Numbered from the stretch's first letter, positions 1 through 7,851 are shown. The stretch is 18,133 bases of DNA from Sutterella sp. (GCA_020025965.1 JAHHRG010000040.1:1-18133), one strand, 5' to 3'. A program made the numbers and translations. Notes: generated from the letters alone by a model not told the origin.

Positions 1-55
1 CGTTGAGGTCGCTGTGGTGAGAGCCATGAGAGTTCGAGTCTCTCCGACCGCACCA
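1..55 (+). tRNA. tRNA-Leu(GAG), 3' part only
   Basis: The window opens inside the anticodon stem. The loop TTGAGGT (3-9) holds anticodon GAG at 5-7. It is followed by the 3' anticodon stem CGCTG, a long class II variable arm (TGG...CCA, 15-27), the T arm GAGAG-TTCGAGT-CTCTC (28-44), acceptor strand CGACCGC, discriminator A and an encoded CCA (53-55). The long variable arm, discriminator A and GAG anticodon together give leucine. The 5' half lies outside the window. Confidence 0.93.
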
Positions 56-62
56 GATTGAC

Positions 63-140
63 TGGGGTATAGCCAAGTCCGGTTAAGGCATCGGATTCTG
101 AATCCGACACGCGTAGGTTCGAATCCTACTACCCCTGCCA
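63..140 (+). tRNA. tRNA-Gln(CTG)
   Basis: This is a complete cloverleaf. The acceptor is TGGGGTA/TACCCCT, the anticodon arm TCGGA-TTCTGAA-TCCGA has anticodon CTG, the T arm is GTAGG-TTCGAAT-CCTAC, the discriminator is G and CCA is encoded at 138-140. Positions 1 and 72 are U and U, an open terminal pair; this is compatible with glutamine tRNAs, where the 1-72 pair is normally weak (U-A). Only 7 bases separate it from the tRNA-Leu, so the two are probably one transcript. Confidence 0.95.
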
Positions 141-150
141 GGTTAATCTC

Positions 151-191
151 AAAAGGGCTGTCATCGAAAGATGACGGCCCTTCTTGTTTTT
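151..191 (+). terminator. Intrinsic terminator of the tRNA-Leu/tRNA-Gln transcript
   Basis: The stem AAGGGCTGTCATC (153-165) pairs with GATGACGGCCCTT (170-182) through one G-U pair, with a GAAA tetraloop (166-169). A T-rich tail CTTGTTTTT follows. It begins about 10 bases after the tRNA-Gln CCA end. Confidence 0.9.
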
Positions 192-643
192 ACTCGTCAT
201 CAAGTTCGCAATGATCCGGTTAGCTATTCACGCCGGACTCTGTCTTCGCCCTCTTCTCCCGGTCTCGCCTTTAGCAGGCTGCACGGCACCGTCCGCTCTC
301 TGATATCCCCTAGCACTCACTTTCCCTTGCGCCACCGACATCCACGCTGTTTCCGTTTCACAGGTAATTCGCCGGTTTATTTTTCCAAGCCTTGCTCCCT
401 ATCTTTAATCCGTCGACGACATTAGCGAACGCCTCGACCGTTGTCACTTCTCCGAACATCCGCCCGTAAGGCTCTTCTAAAGCACGTCATTGCGTTTGGA
501 GGCATTTGGTGACGTCTTTCGTACTCTTCCCCCTCTCAGCGCCGCTCAGAACGACGTTCAGGCCTTTGTCCGCTTACCGCCCTATCGAGAACCATCGGCC
601 TTCCTGAACGCGCCTAAGGCCGCCTCACGCCATAACCGAAGAC
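192..643. other. 450-base spacer between convergent terminators, no convincing gene
   Basis: The spacer lies between the tRNA terminator and the terminator of the permease gene. Open frames on the plus strand run into the terminator hairpins and have no ribosome binding site or recognisable domain. On the minus strand a 33-codon frame (459-358) reads like ordinary protein, including the stretch EVTTVEAFANVVDG, but has no clear Shine-Dalgarno. A 14-codon basic frame begins at a GTG overlapping its stop. A decayed gene fragment is possible. No structured RNA, repeat or attachment-site duplication of the tRNA 3' end was seen. Confidence 0.5.
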
Positions 644-682
644 AAAAAAAACGCCCGACTCCGTTTGATCGGAAATCGGGCG
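644..682 (-). terminator. Intrinsic terminator of the permease gene
   Basis: Read on the minus strand, CGCCCGA pairs with TCGGGCG and an inner TCCG/CGGA extends the stem. Eight T residues follow (A8 at 644-651 on the given strand). It lies 29 bases past the permease stop codon. Confidence 0.92.
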
Positions 683-710
683 TGGAGATCTTACAGATCC
701 GTGTCGCTGA

Positions 711-2129
711 TTAGGCGAGGAAGATCAGGTCCATGATCATGAAGGTCGGGACGAGGATCAGAACAGACCAAAGCATATAGCCGAAGAAGGACGGCATCTT
801 GATGCCGCGTTCACTACAGATGGCGACCGTCATGAAGTTGGGGGCGTTACCGATATAGGTCAAGGCACCCATGAAGACGGAACCCATCGAGATGGCCATC
901 AAGGTCTTGCAGCCTTCGCCCATCAGCTGGACGGGATCACCGCCGGCAAGGTTGAAGAAGGCAAGGTAGGTCGGAGCATTGTCGAGGAAGCCCGAGAGCA
1001 TACCTGTCAACCAGAAGAAGACCGTGTTGTTGAACGTGCCGTCGGCAAAGGTCACCAAGGAGACGATCGGAGCGAAAGCGCCGTCGAGACCGGCACGGAG
1101 CATAGCGAGCACCGGCACGATGCAGATGAAGATGCCGAAGAAGAGCTTGCCGACTTCGAGAATCGGATCCCAACTGAAGTGGTTGGCAGCGCGAGTTTCA
1201 GCGGTCGTGAACCAGAGAGAAAGACCGGCAGAGCAGATAAAGAGTACGTCACGAACGATACCTTCCAAGGGGAAATGAACGCCCATGAGCGTGGCTTCGA
1301 TACCGGACTTCCAGAAGCCGGCGATCAAAACGGCACCGATAATGACGGCGAGAAGGATGATGTTGACGCCGCCGTCGATACCGAAAGCATGCTTTTCAGC
1401 CGGAGCCTTGAAGCCGTCCTTCACATCCTTCGCAAACATCAGGGAATCGATCACGAAGTAGATCGCGAGAAGGATACCCGTCGTCATGAGCCAGGGGAGG
1501 ATCAAGTGCTGAGCCGTCCAGAAGAAGTCAACGCCCTTCAGGAAGCCGAGGAAGAGAGGAGGATCGCCCAGGGGGGTCAGCGAGCCGCCCACGTTGGCAA
1601 CCAAAAAGATAAAGAAGATGAAGGTGTGAACCTTGCGCGTACGGTTGGCGTTGGCTTCGATAAGGGGACGAATAAGGAGCATGGCCGCGCCGGTCGTACC
1701 CATGAAGTTAGCGAGAATGGCACCGATAGCAAGGAAGATCGTGTTGACGATCGGACGACCGACGAAGCTGCCGCGAACGTGAATGCCGCCCGCCACAATG
1801 AAGAGCGAACCCACAAAGATGATGAAGGGCACGTAATCGGCCAAGAGCACGTGGCTGATAGCGCCGACGGCAACGTCGCCGCCCAGGAGGAAAGCCATGG
1901 GGAAGGCGGCACAAGCGGCCCAGAAGACGGCCACTTTACCGAAATGGTGATGCCAGAAATGCGGCAGGAAGAGCGGGCAGAGCGCGATGGAAAGCAAAAT
2001 ACCGGCGAAAGGAATGGCCCAAGCCAAGCCGAGCGCGGCACCGTTGATCCCTTCGGAGGCAAAGGCCGCGGCGGGCATCAGACCTGCTGCGAGCAGGCCG
2101 ATGTTTCGAATCGTCGTAGTCAAAGTCAC
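711..2129 (-). CDS. NhaD/CitMHS-type ion transporter (putative Na+/H+ antiporter or citrate-type permease)
   Basis: This is a polytopic inner-membrane permease of 472 residues with about a dozen hydrophobic segments. It resembles the ion-transporter superfamily proteins usually annotated 'sodium:proton antiporter' or CitMHS_2. Supporting motifs are HFWHHHFGK (57-65), GTTGAAMLLIRPL (about 144-156) and GGSLTPLGDPPLFLGFLKG (about 181-199), plus a second-half NAPTYL/GNAPNF pair that suggests the inverted-repeat fold of this superfamily. The N-terminus looks like a signal sequence ending AAAFA. I chose the GTG at 2129 because GGGAG lies 9 bases upstream; the ATG at 2201 has no ribosome binding site and adds a charged 24-residue stretch before the hydrophobic segment. 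The gene has its own terminator and a palindrome upstream, so it is probably monocistronic. The transported substrate cannot be told from sequence alone. Confidence 0.85.
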   Translation of the reverse strand: MTLTTTIRNIGLLAAGLMPAAAFASEGINGAALGLAWAIPFAGILLSIALCPLFLPHFWHHHFGKVAVFWAACAAFPMAFLLGGDVAVGAISHVLLADYVPFIIFVGSLFIVAGGIHVRGSFVGRPIVNTIFLAIGAILANFMGTTGAAMLLIRPLIEANANRTRKVHTFIFFIFLVANVGGSLTPLGDPPLFLGFLKGVDFFWTAQHLILPWLMTTGILLAIYFVIDSLMFAKDVKDGFKAPAEKHAFGIDGGVNIILLAVIIGAVLIAGFWKSGIEATLMGVHFPLEGIVRDVLFICSAGLSLWFTTAETRAANHFSWDPILEVGKLFFGIFICIVPVLAMLRAGLDGAFAPIVSLVTFADGTFNNTVFFWLTGMLSGFLDNAPTYLAFFNLAGGDPVQLMGEGCKTLMAISMGSVFMGALTYIGNAPNFMTVAICSERGIKMPSFFGYMLWSVLILVPTFMIMDLIFLA

Positions 2130-2216
2130 GATTAAGGACTCCCGTGGGACAACCCGCTCCTGTGACCGGAGGGATTGCCGGATTGATAGGACTGACGGCA
2201 TAAGCTACAAAACGGA

Positions 2217-2234
2217 CCGTTGAAAATTCAACGG
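2217..2234. promoter_or_regulatory. Inverted repeat CCGTTGAA-AA-TTCAACGG, candidate operator
   Basis: The repeat has two perfect 8-base arms around a 2-base centre, about 90 bases upstream of the chosen GTG start of the permease and within its likely promoter region. The symmetry suits a dimeric repressor site. No regulator gene adjoins it, so the cognate protein is unknown. Confidence 0.45.
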
Positions 2235-2328
2235 GCAACCTATGCGATCAATTGATACAAATAATCATCAAGCGTAAAAATACACTTATTTCTTGATCTC
2301 TGCAGGTCTTTTCTTGAGTTCTTTACAT

Positions 2329-2355
2329 AAAAAAGGCGATTTTTCCGAAAAATGC
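2329..2355 (-). terminator. Probable terminator of the pseudouridine synthase gene
   Basis: On the minus strand GCATTTTT-CGG-AAAAAT(C)GC forms a stem with one bulged C, followed by CTTTTTT. It lies about 107 bases past the stop codon. The stem is A-T rich, so the strength is uncertain. Confidence 0.5.
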
Positions 2356-2461
2356 ACCTCGAAAAGGCCATTTTGCCTCAGTTAGTAGATAATCGCGCCA
2401 GAAAGAATCGACTTATAGCATCCGTTCGTACTGTCGCGTTTGTGTCGTCAAGAAACCAAAA

Positions 2462-3814
2462 TCAGAAGTCGGGAAACTCGGGTTCCGCATACACTTCGAC
2501 GAGTTCATTTGTAACAGGATGACGAAACGCAACGCCCGCCGCATGCAGACACAAACGACAGTCGTCGGACTCGTTCAAAAGCCCTGCACTCCCGTAAAAA
2601 GGATCGCCGTCGATCGGCAGGCCGAGACCCGCAGGATGCGCACAGTGAAGTCGAAGCTGATGCGTACGCCCCGTGACCGGATAAAGATTCACCAAGGTTT
2701 TCACCCCTCGCTTCGTGTCAACGTTTTCGCGCCAAGAGACTTTCGTCAAAGCCTCACGACCGCCCTCCTCCTGCGGGAAGACGCACTGTTTCGGGCGCTC
2801 GAACCAGTCAAGCATCAGGGGCAAACGAATTTCGCCCGAGGCGGGAATGTTGTCTTTCGGTAATTCGCCTTCCAATCGGGCCACGTAATGCTTCACGACA
2901 TCTCGAGCACGGAAAGCCGCATTAAGCGCCTTTAACACTTCCTGCTTCTTGGCAAATACCAAAACGCCCGACGTTCCCATATCCAAGCGATGTACAACGT
3001 GCACCTTGCCGTAATGCTCGTTCAGGATGCTCTCGGCGCTCACGGTCTCGCGACCGCCCACAACCGATGCAAGCCTAGCCGGTTTATTGACAATCACCAT
3101 TGCGTCGTCTTCATAGAGAACCGGAAGTTCCGGAGTCGTCTCTCGACAGATGACGTCCTGTTCGCAATGCGGAATTCCGTCAAGGAGCCAGTCAAAGAGA
3201 TAGCGGGCTCCTGAACGCGGCGCAATAAAAGCCTTGTCATGACGAATCTGCCATACCGGAGATTTGCCCGCCCACCATTCCGCGACGGCAACCGGTCGAC
3301 AGTCGCTCAGTTCACCTTTCGTATGAGCCGCGAGCAATCGCACCGACGGCGACTTCGCCGCCGCGACCATCATTCCGCGCCACTTTGCACGGCGTTCACG
3401 TTGCTCACGTCCGCCGTGATCGTCATCACGATCCGGGAAAGGCGCAAAGAGTTCGGCAAGCATCGCATTGAGGGTTTTCACTTCCCCGCGAGCGTTCGCA
3501 AACTCAAATCCCTGACAATCCGCTTCATCCAATCGCGGCCAGACCGCCGAATCTTTAAGGTCATCCCAAGCCGCCCCTTCCCCCTCACTTAAAGGCTCGA
3601 AAGCGAGACGGACCGTGAGTCCATCGGCCCCTTCCGTTAAAAGCACACCGATGCGTCCGCGAAAGTCCGCGGGAATCAATCCCTTAGCATAAGCCCGATC
3701 TCGCACAGCAAGAAGATTTTCATCGGGTACGGCTGAAAAGGGCGAAAGGATCTTATCGGCCGGCGTCACTACGGGGTCGATAGAAAAAGACGGAAAAAGC
3801 TCGCTCTGAGTCAT
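2462..3814 (-). CDS. RluA-family 23S rRNA/tRNA pseudouridine synthase with long N-terminal extension
   Basis: This enzyme would convert uridine to pseudouridine in structured RNA. The catalytic domain occupies about residues 228-450. It has the start motif VLYEDDAMVIVNKPA (232-246), the catalytic-loop motif HRLDMGTSG (275-283) with nucleophile Asp278, and the uridine-binding motif TGRTHQLRLHCAHP (381-394). At 450 residues it is about twice the size of compact RluA. The first 220 or so residues contain no S4 domain that I recognise and include a basic, Arg-rich patch near 134-147. That part resembles the undefined N-terminal region of some long RluA-like enzymes, so the RNA target cannot be assigned. 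The ATG at 3814 lacks a clear Shine-Dalgarno, and a shorter start cannot be excluded. Gene order places it after pncB, separated by a hairpin terminator. Confidence 0.9.
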   Translation of the reverse strand: MTQSELFPSFSIDPVVTPADKILSPFSAVPDENLLAVRDRAYAKGLIPADFRGRIGVLLTEGADGLTVRLAFEPLSEGEGAAWDDLKDSAVWPRLDEADCQGFEFANARGEVKTLNAMLAELFAPFPDRDDDHGGREQRERRAKWRGMMVAAAKSPSVRLLAAHTKGELSDCRPVAVAEWWAGKSPVWQIRHDKAFIAPRSGARYLFDWLLDGIPHCEQDVICRETTPELPVLYEDDAMVIVNKPARLASVVGGRETVSAESILNEHYGKVHVVHRLDMGTSGVLVFAKKQEVLKALNAAFRARDVVKHYVARLEGELPKDNIPASGEIRLPLMLDWFERPKQCVFPQEEGGREALTKVSWRENVDTKRGVKTLVNLYPVTGRTHQLRLHCAHPAGLGLPIDGDPFYGSAGLLNESDDCRLCLHAAGVAFRHPVTNELVEVYAEPEFPDF

Positions 3815-3840
3815 GAATGAAGCATTTGAAGCGTTGAAAC

Positions 3841-3870
3841 AAAGAAACGCGACCGAAGCCGCGTTTCTTT
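3841..3870 (-). terminator. Intrinsic terminator downstream of pncB
   Basis: A perfect 11-base stem, AAAGAAACGCG/CGCGTTTCTTT, has an 8-base loop and is followed on the minus strand by T-rich GTTTC. It begins 16 bases after the pncB stop. A tail TTTTG on the other side could let it act in both directions. Confidence 0.8.
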
Positions 3871-3886
3871 TGTGGATGGTATCCGA

Positions 3887-5071
3887 TTATTTGGAGACGA
3901 CCGGCAGACCGAAAACCTGACGCAGATACCGCAGATAGCTTTCGTCTTCACACATGCCCTTTTCCGGCGCATCGGAGATCTTTGCCACGGGCTGACCGTT
4001 GGCGCGAACCATCTTGATGACGACGTTCAGAGACTGCGGCCCGCGGTCGTTCATCAGATTCGTGCCGACACCGAAGGCCACGTTCACGCGACCATGGAAG
4101 CGGCGATAGAGTTCCAGCACACGCGGAATCGTCAGTGCGTCACTGAAGACCAAGGTCTTCGAGCGCGGATCACAGCGATTGGCCTTCCAGTGTTCGATCA
4201 TGCGCTCGCCCCAGATGAAGGGATCTCCAGAGTCGTGACGAGCACCGTCAAAGAGCTTGCAGAAGAACATGTCGAAGTCGCGCAAGAAAGGTTCCATCCC
4301 GTAGACGTCCGACAAAGCAATGCCGAGGTCGCCTCGATATTCCTTCGCCCACATTTCAAAGCCGTACACCTGACTGTCGCGAAGACGCGGCCCCAAGGCC
4401 TGACAGGCCTGCAGATATTCGTGTGCCATGGTGCCGTGGGGCGTCAGCCCCAGATCCTTCGCATACATGACGTTCGACGTTCCCGTGAAGATACCGCCCA
4501 GGCGTTCCTTCATGGTTTCGAGCACAACCTTCTGCCACTTCCGTGAAAAGCGACGACGCGTTCCGAAGTCGGAAATGTGCAGAGCCCCGTTGTCGGGTTC
4601 GTTCAAAAGCAGATTAATCTTTTCGTCCAAACGGCGACGGCCTTCCGTTTCGTCAAGGTCCGGATAAGTTCGGCGGAAATAGACTTCGTTGACAATCGCC
4701 AGAACCGGGATTTCGAAGAGAATCGTATGAAGCCACGGCCCCTTGATCGTAATGTCGATACCGCAAGGGTATTCGTCCGAGGCAGTGACTTGAATGTATT
4801 TGCGCTTCAGATGAAAGAGGCTCATAAAGTCGACATAGTCGTGCTTGATGAAGCGCAGACTGCCGAGATAGTCGAGTTCGTCATCGGAAAGCGAAAGCTC
4901 GCAAAGCGCATCGATTTCGGCGTTGATTTCGTCAAGGAACGGACGCAGATTGATCCCAGGCGTGCGGCATTTGAAACGGTACTGAACATCGGCCTGCGGG
5001 AACTGATGCAAGACGCACTGCTGCATCGTGAACTTATAGAGGTCCGTATCCAAAAGGGATTCGATAATCAA
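3887..5071 (-). CDS. pncB: Nicotinate phosphoribosyltransferase
   Basis: PncB joins nicotinate to PRPP with ATP hydrolysis to give nicotinate mononucleotide in the cytoplasmic Preiss-Handler NAD salvage route. At 394 residues it matches the usual size of about 400. Family features include LLDTDLYKFTMQQ at the N-terminus (6-18), SDFGTRRRFS (167-176), GTSNVMYAKDLGLTPHGTMAHEY (197-219) with the His217 region where the catalytic phosphohistidine is expected, and a C-terminal half with SDALTIPR and FGVGTNL. The start is a TTG at 5071: AAGG lies 7 bases upstream and the protein begins with the conserved N-terminus. It follows nagZ by 77 bases with no clear terminator between, so it may be read from the lepA unit or from a weak promoter in the gap. 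Confidence 0.96.
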   Translation of the reverse strand: MIIESLLDTDLYKFTMQQCVLHQFPQADVQYRFKCRTPGINLRPFLDEINAEIDALCELSLSDDELDYLGSLRFIKHDYVDFMSLFHLKRKYIQVTASDEYPCGIDITIKGPWLHTILFEIPVLAIVNEVYFRRTYPDLDETEGRRRLDEKINLLLNEPDNGALHISDFGTRRRFSRKWQKVVLETMKERLGGIFTGTSNVMYAKDLGLTPHGTMAHEYLQACQALGPRLRDSQVYGFEMWAKEYRGDLGIALSDVYGMEPFLRDFDMFFCKLFDGARHDSGDPFIWGERMIEHWKANRCDPRSKTLVFSDALTIPRVLELYRRFHGRVNVAFGVGTNLMNDRGPQSLNVVIKMVRANGQPVAKISDAPEKGMCEDESYLRYLRQVFGLPVVSK

Positions 5072-5148
5072 AACGACACCTTTTTATTCAAAATGAAACG
5101 CGGTTCGGTCAACACAATGAGTAAAGCCGAATCTAATTTCTTCAAAGT

Positions 5149-6159
5149 CTAGCAATCCAGACGAACCTTAGCCGTCAGATACTCAAGATTGTCCTTACAG
5201 GCCATGCGAACGCGAGCAGGACGAAGCGCGGCAAAGCGACGATCGAATTCGGGCGTACGCGTCCACTTCAGCTTCGACAGGAGTTCGTCGGCTAAATCCG
5301 GACGGTTGCAAACGAGCACCATATCGCACCCCGCAGCCAAAGCCTTTTCGGCCTGTGTCGTAATGTCGGCACCGGACGCTCCCTTCATGGTGAGGTCATC
5401 GGAAAAAACAAGACCGTCAAATCCCAGGTGGAATCGAAGGACATCCTGAAGCAAGCGCTTCGAGAACGTGGCGACTTCACCGCCGAAGGCATTGTAGGAG
5501 ACGTGCGCCGTCATCAGAGAGGTGAGATTTTCCAACTTCGAATAGGGTTCCATGTCTTCACGGAGCTCTTCCAAATGTCGGTCGTCGGTCGGGAGTGCCA
5601 CATGACTGTCGGCTTCGGCCCAGCCGTGTCCAGGGAAGTGTTTCCCGCAGCTCGCCATCCCGCCCTTACGAAGGCCACGGATCAATGCGTTGGCGTTTTT
5701 GACGACTTCCGCACTGCTCTTACCGAGACTACGGTTGCCGATCACGCCGGAGCGGCCCCAATCGATGTCGAGCACCGGCGCAAACGTAAAGTCCACACCG
5801 CATTCGCGAAGTTCGGACGCAAGAATCATGCCGGCCGCTTCAAGGCGAGCCACCGGATCCTTCCCCGCGGCAATGTCAGCCATCGCCGGCACCTCGGTAA
5901 AGCCCTGACGAAAGCGCTGCACACGACCGCCCTCATGGTCAACACTGATCAGAATGCCGGGACGCGTACGATGAATGTCGTCGCACAACGCCTTCAACTG
6001 TTTGCGGTCTGCATAGTTTCGCGTAAAGAGGATGACCATACCCGTGAGCGGATGACGAAGACGTTCGCGTTCTTTTTCGCGAAGCACGAGTCCTTCGATA
6101 TCCACACAAACGGGACCGGGAAGATTGCCGTGAGTCATAACCAGATCTTTCCAACCCAT
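5149..6159 (-). CDS. nagZ: beta-N-acetylhexosaminidase of cell-wall recycling
   Basis: This is a cytoplasmic glycoside hydrolase family 3 enzyme that removes GlcNAc from GlcNAc-anhydroMurNAc-peptides during peptidoglycan recycling. Its 336 residues are typical for single-domain NagZ. Visible motifs are VDHEGGRVQRFR (73-84), the His/loop signature GKHFPGHG (172-179), and SDDLTM (253-258), whose first Asp (254) is the expected nucleophile. The ATG at 6159 is preceded by AAGGA placed 8 bases upstream inside the end of pdxJ, and only 4 bases separate the two genes, so translation is probably coupled. In many Burkholderiales acpS lies between pdxJ and nagZ; here it does not. Confidence 0.96.
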   Translation of the reverse strand: MGWKDLVMTHGNLPGPVCVDIEGLVLREKERERLRHPLTGMVILFTRNYADRKQLKALCDDIHRTRPGILISVDHEGGRVQRFRQGFTEVPAMADIAAGKDPVARLEAAGMILASELRECGVDFTFAPVLDIDWGRSGVIGNRSLGKSSAEVVKNANALIRGLRKGGMASCGKHFPGHGWAEADSHVALPTDDRHLEELREDMEPYSKLENLTSLMTAHVSYNAFGGEVATFSKRLLQDVLRFHLGFDGLVFSDDLTMKGASGADITTQAEKALAAGCDMVLVCNRPDLADELLSKLKWTRTPEFDRRFAALRPARVRMACKDNLEYLTAKVRLDC

Positions 6160-6163
6160 ATCA

Positions 6164-6922
6164 TCAATCCTTATTGGCTACGCGATCGAGGATCGCTTCG
6201 TAACGACGGACAGTTTCGCCCATGCCCATTTGAAGAGCTTCGGCGACCAAAGCGTGACCGATCGACACTTCGTCGATTTCACGACAGACAGTAAGAAATT
6301 TTTCCAAGTTATCGAGTGACAAATCGTGACCGGCATTGACCCCGAGTCCCGCGTCGCGAGCGGCACGGGCAGCGGCGGCATACTGAGCCAAGACGGCTTC
6401 TTCACGATCCGTACCGTAGGCTTCGGCCCAGCCTTCCGTGTAGAGTTCGATGCGATCGGCGCCCAACTCCTTGGCGCGCGCCATCTGTTCGGGCATCGGA
6501 TCCATAAACAGACTCACGCGACAACCCCAGGACTTGGCTTTACGAATCAAAGGAACGAGGCTTTCGCAAACCTTCTCGTCCGACAAGTCAAAACCGTGGT
6601 CGGAAGTCAGCTGATTCCGATTGTCCGGTACAAAAGTAGCCTGATCGGGACGTACGGCCTCGAGATGCCCCATGAGGTTATGGAAAGGATTCCCTTCGAT
6701 GTTGTATTCCGCTCCGGCGTGACGACGAACAAGCGCAGAAATCAGAGGCACGTCAGTCGCACGGATATGTCGTTCGTCGGGACGCGGATGCACGGTCAAA
6801 CCGGCAGCCCCCGCCTTTAGGGCGATTTCGCCGAAGAAAACAGGATCGGGCCAGTTACCTTCACGAGAGTTTCGTAAAAGCGCAATCTTATTGAGATTGA
6901 CGGAAAGTTTTGTGCGAATCAT
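6164..6922 (-). CDS. pdxJ: Pyridoxine 5'-phosphate synthase
   Basis: PdxJ condenses 1-deoxy-D-xylulose 5-phosphate with 3-amino-2-oxopropyl phosphate to make pyridoxine 5'-phosphate, the ring-closing step of DXP-dependent vitamin B6 synthesis. The protein has 252 residues, slightly longer than the usual 240. TIM-barrel motifs are SVNLNKIALLRN (7-18), GLTVHPRPDERHI (41-53), AEYNIEGNP (71-79), IELYTEGWAEAY, GVNAGHDLSLDNL and EVSIGHAL. The HPRPDERHI form is the one I associate with alphaproteobacterial and Bacteroidetes enzymes, whereas the enterobacterial and betaproteobacterial form is HLREDRRHI. The start at 6922 lies 2 bases past the recO stop, with GGGG as a weak Shine-Dalgarno, so it is tightly coupled to recO. 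Confidence 0.96.
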   Translation of the reverse strand: MIRTKLSVNLNKIALLRNSREGNWPDPVFFGEIALKAGAAGLTVHPRPDERHIRATDVPLISALVRRHAGAEYNIEGNPFHNLMGHLEAVRPDQATFVPDNRNQLTSDHGFDLSDEKVCESLVPLIRKAKSWGCRVSLFMDPMPEQMARAKELGADRIELYTEGWAEAYGTDREEAVLAQYAAAARAARDAGLGVNAGHDLSLDNLEKFLTVCREIDEVSIGHALVAEALQMGMGETVRRYEAILDRVANKD

Positions 6923-6924
6923 GG

Positions 6925-7851
6925 TTACCCCACAACAGCGGATTTTTGAACCTCAGGCATTTTTCTGAGGTCTCGCAATTCGTTCAAAATGCGCCGGGTA
7001 TGAATTTCCCGACCTTCCAAATGGTAATCGAGAAGCGCACGGAGTATTTCTCTCGCTTCTCGTAAATACGGAGCTCGCATTTCATTGTTGACGACGGAAT
7101 CGACCACCGCCCGAGCGTAAAGCGTTTCACCGTCCGATGGCGCCTCTTGGGGATTAAGCCCCGTGATCGTGCCTTCTCGGACAACGAAAAAGTCGGCCGT
7201 CTCGTTGCCCGTCAAAGCGGGAGACCAACCGGCAGCATCCAAAATGCCGCGCTCGAATTTTCTCAATGCAGGTTGTACGCGATCGGCTTCACCCAATGCC
7301 AATTGATGGAGGGTTTCGACGTACAGCGTAAAGAGGCCGGGATGACGGTCTTCCCGTTCGGTCAACTTCAAAACAAGTTCGTTGACGTAAAAGGCCGAAA
7401 GCATCGCATCACTCGACAACGGCATCATCGAGCCCTGCCATTCGACGCGGGAGAGGACTTTCGCTTCTTTCTTTCCGGACCAGGTGAATTTGAGAGGGCA
7501 GAAGGCCGTCAGCAAACCGCGAAACTGCGAATAGTGACGGCGCGCCCCTTTGGCAACGACGAAAACACGACCGTAATGCGGTGTCAAGACGTCGAGCAAC
7601 AGACTGGTTTCGCTCCAGTCCCAAGCATGCAGAATAAAACCGATTTCACCCGTCACTCGATGCGGCATCGCTTCCGGGGTGTCGTCAGTTTCATCGAGAA
7701 GCCCGCGCACGGCCACATCGGCAGCACGTCTCCGGGCAAGAACGCTAGAAAGCGATGACGAGCGTTCGATACTCGAAGTGCCGGGGCGCACATACCGCTC
7801 GCGACGAGCAGGCGATAAGGGAGCCGCGGCGCTTCTTTCCCTATTAGTCAT
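6925..7851 (-). CDS. recO: DNA repair protein RecO
   Basis: RecO mediates RecA loading onto SSB-coated single-stranded DNA with RecR in the RecF pathway, and anneals complementary strands. The recognisable core starts near residue 65 (VTGEIGFILHAWDWSETSLL), with an OB-fold and the basic GRVFVVAKGARR turn (94-105), followed by a helical C-terminal domain. The protein has 308 residues, against about 240 in E. coli. The extra 60 N-terminal residues are Ser/Arg-rich and look disordered. An internal ATG at residue 62 exists, but the upstream ATG overlaps the era stop in ATGACTAA, which favours the long form by translational coupling. It is an internal member of the lepA-nagZ unit. Confidence 0.93.
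   Translation of the reverse strand: MTNRERSAAAPLSPARRERYVRPGTSSIERSSSLSSVLARRRAADVAVRGLLDETDDTPEAMPHRVTGEIGFILHAWDWSETSLLLDVLTPHYGRVFVVAKGARRHYSQFRGLLTAFCPLKFTWSGKKEAKVLSRVEWQGSMMPLSSDAMLSAFYVNELVLKLTEREDRHPGLFTLYVETLHQLALGEADRVQPALRKFERGILDAAGWSPALTGNETADFFVVREGTITGLNPQEAPSDGETLYARAVVDSVVNNEMRAPYLREAREILRALLDYHLEGREIHTRRILNELRDLRKMPEVQKSAVVG

Larger units (their letters stand above)
2130..2461. other. AT-rich spacer upstream of the permease gene
   Basis: No coding sequence is evident. The spacer holds, in minus-strand order, the 3' region and probable terminator of the pseudouridine synthase gene (2329-2355), then an A+T-rich stretch (about 2235-2328) expected to hold the permease promoter, and an inverted repeat at 2217-2234. 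A weak hexamer pair, TTGATC (minus strand, about 2252-2247) and AATTTT spaced 17 bases apart, would place the inverted repeat across the -10 element. That promoter assignment is tentative. Confidence 0.5.

Noticed and set aside
1..191. tRNA cluster as an integration site of a mobile element
   Set aside because: No integrase, no repeated tRNA 3' end and no composition break were found in the window.
171..425. 84-codon plus-strand frame after tRNA-Gln
   Set aside because: It starts within the terminator stem of the tRNA transcript, has no ribosome binding site and no protein-like pattern.
490..714. 74-codon plus-strand frame before the permease gene
   Set aside because: It runs straight through the permease terminator hairpin and ends at the permease stop, so it is a shadow frame.
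5072..5148. TTGACC/AATAAA pair as the pncB promoter
   Set aside because: The implied start of transcription would fall between the ribosome binding site and the TTG start codon, which is implausible for this gene.
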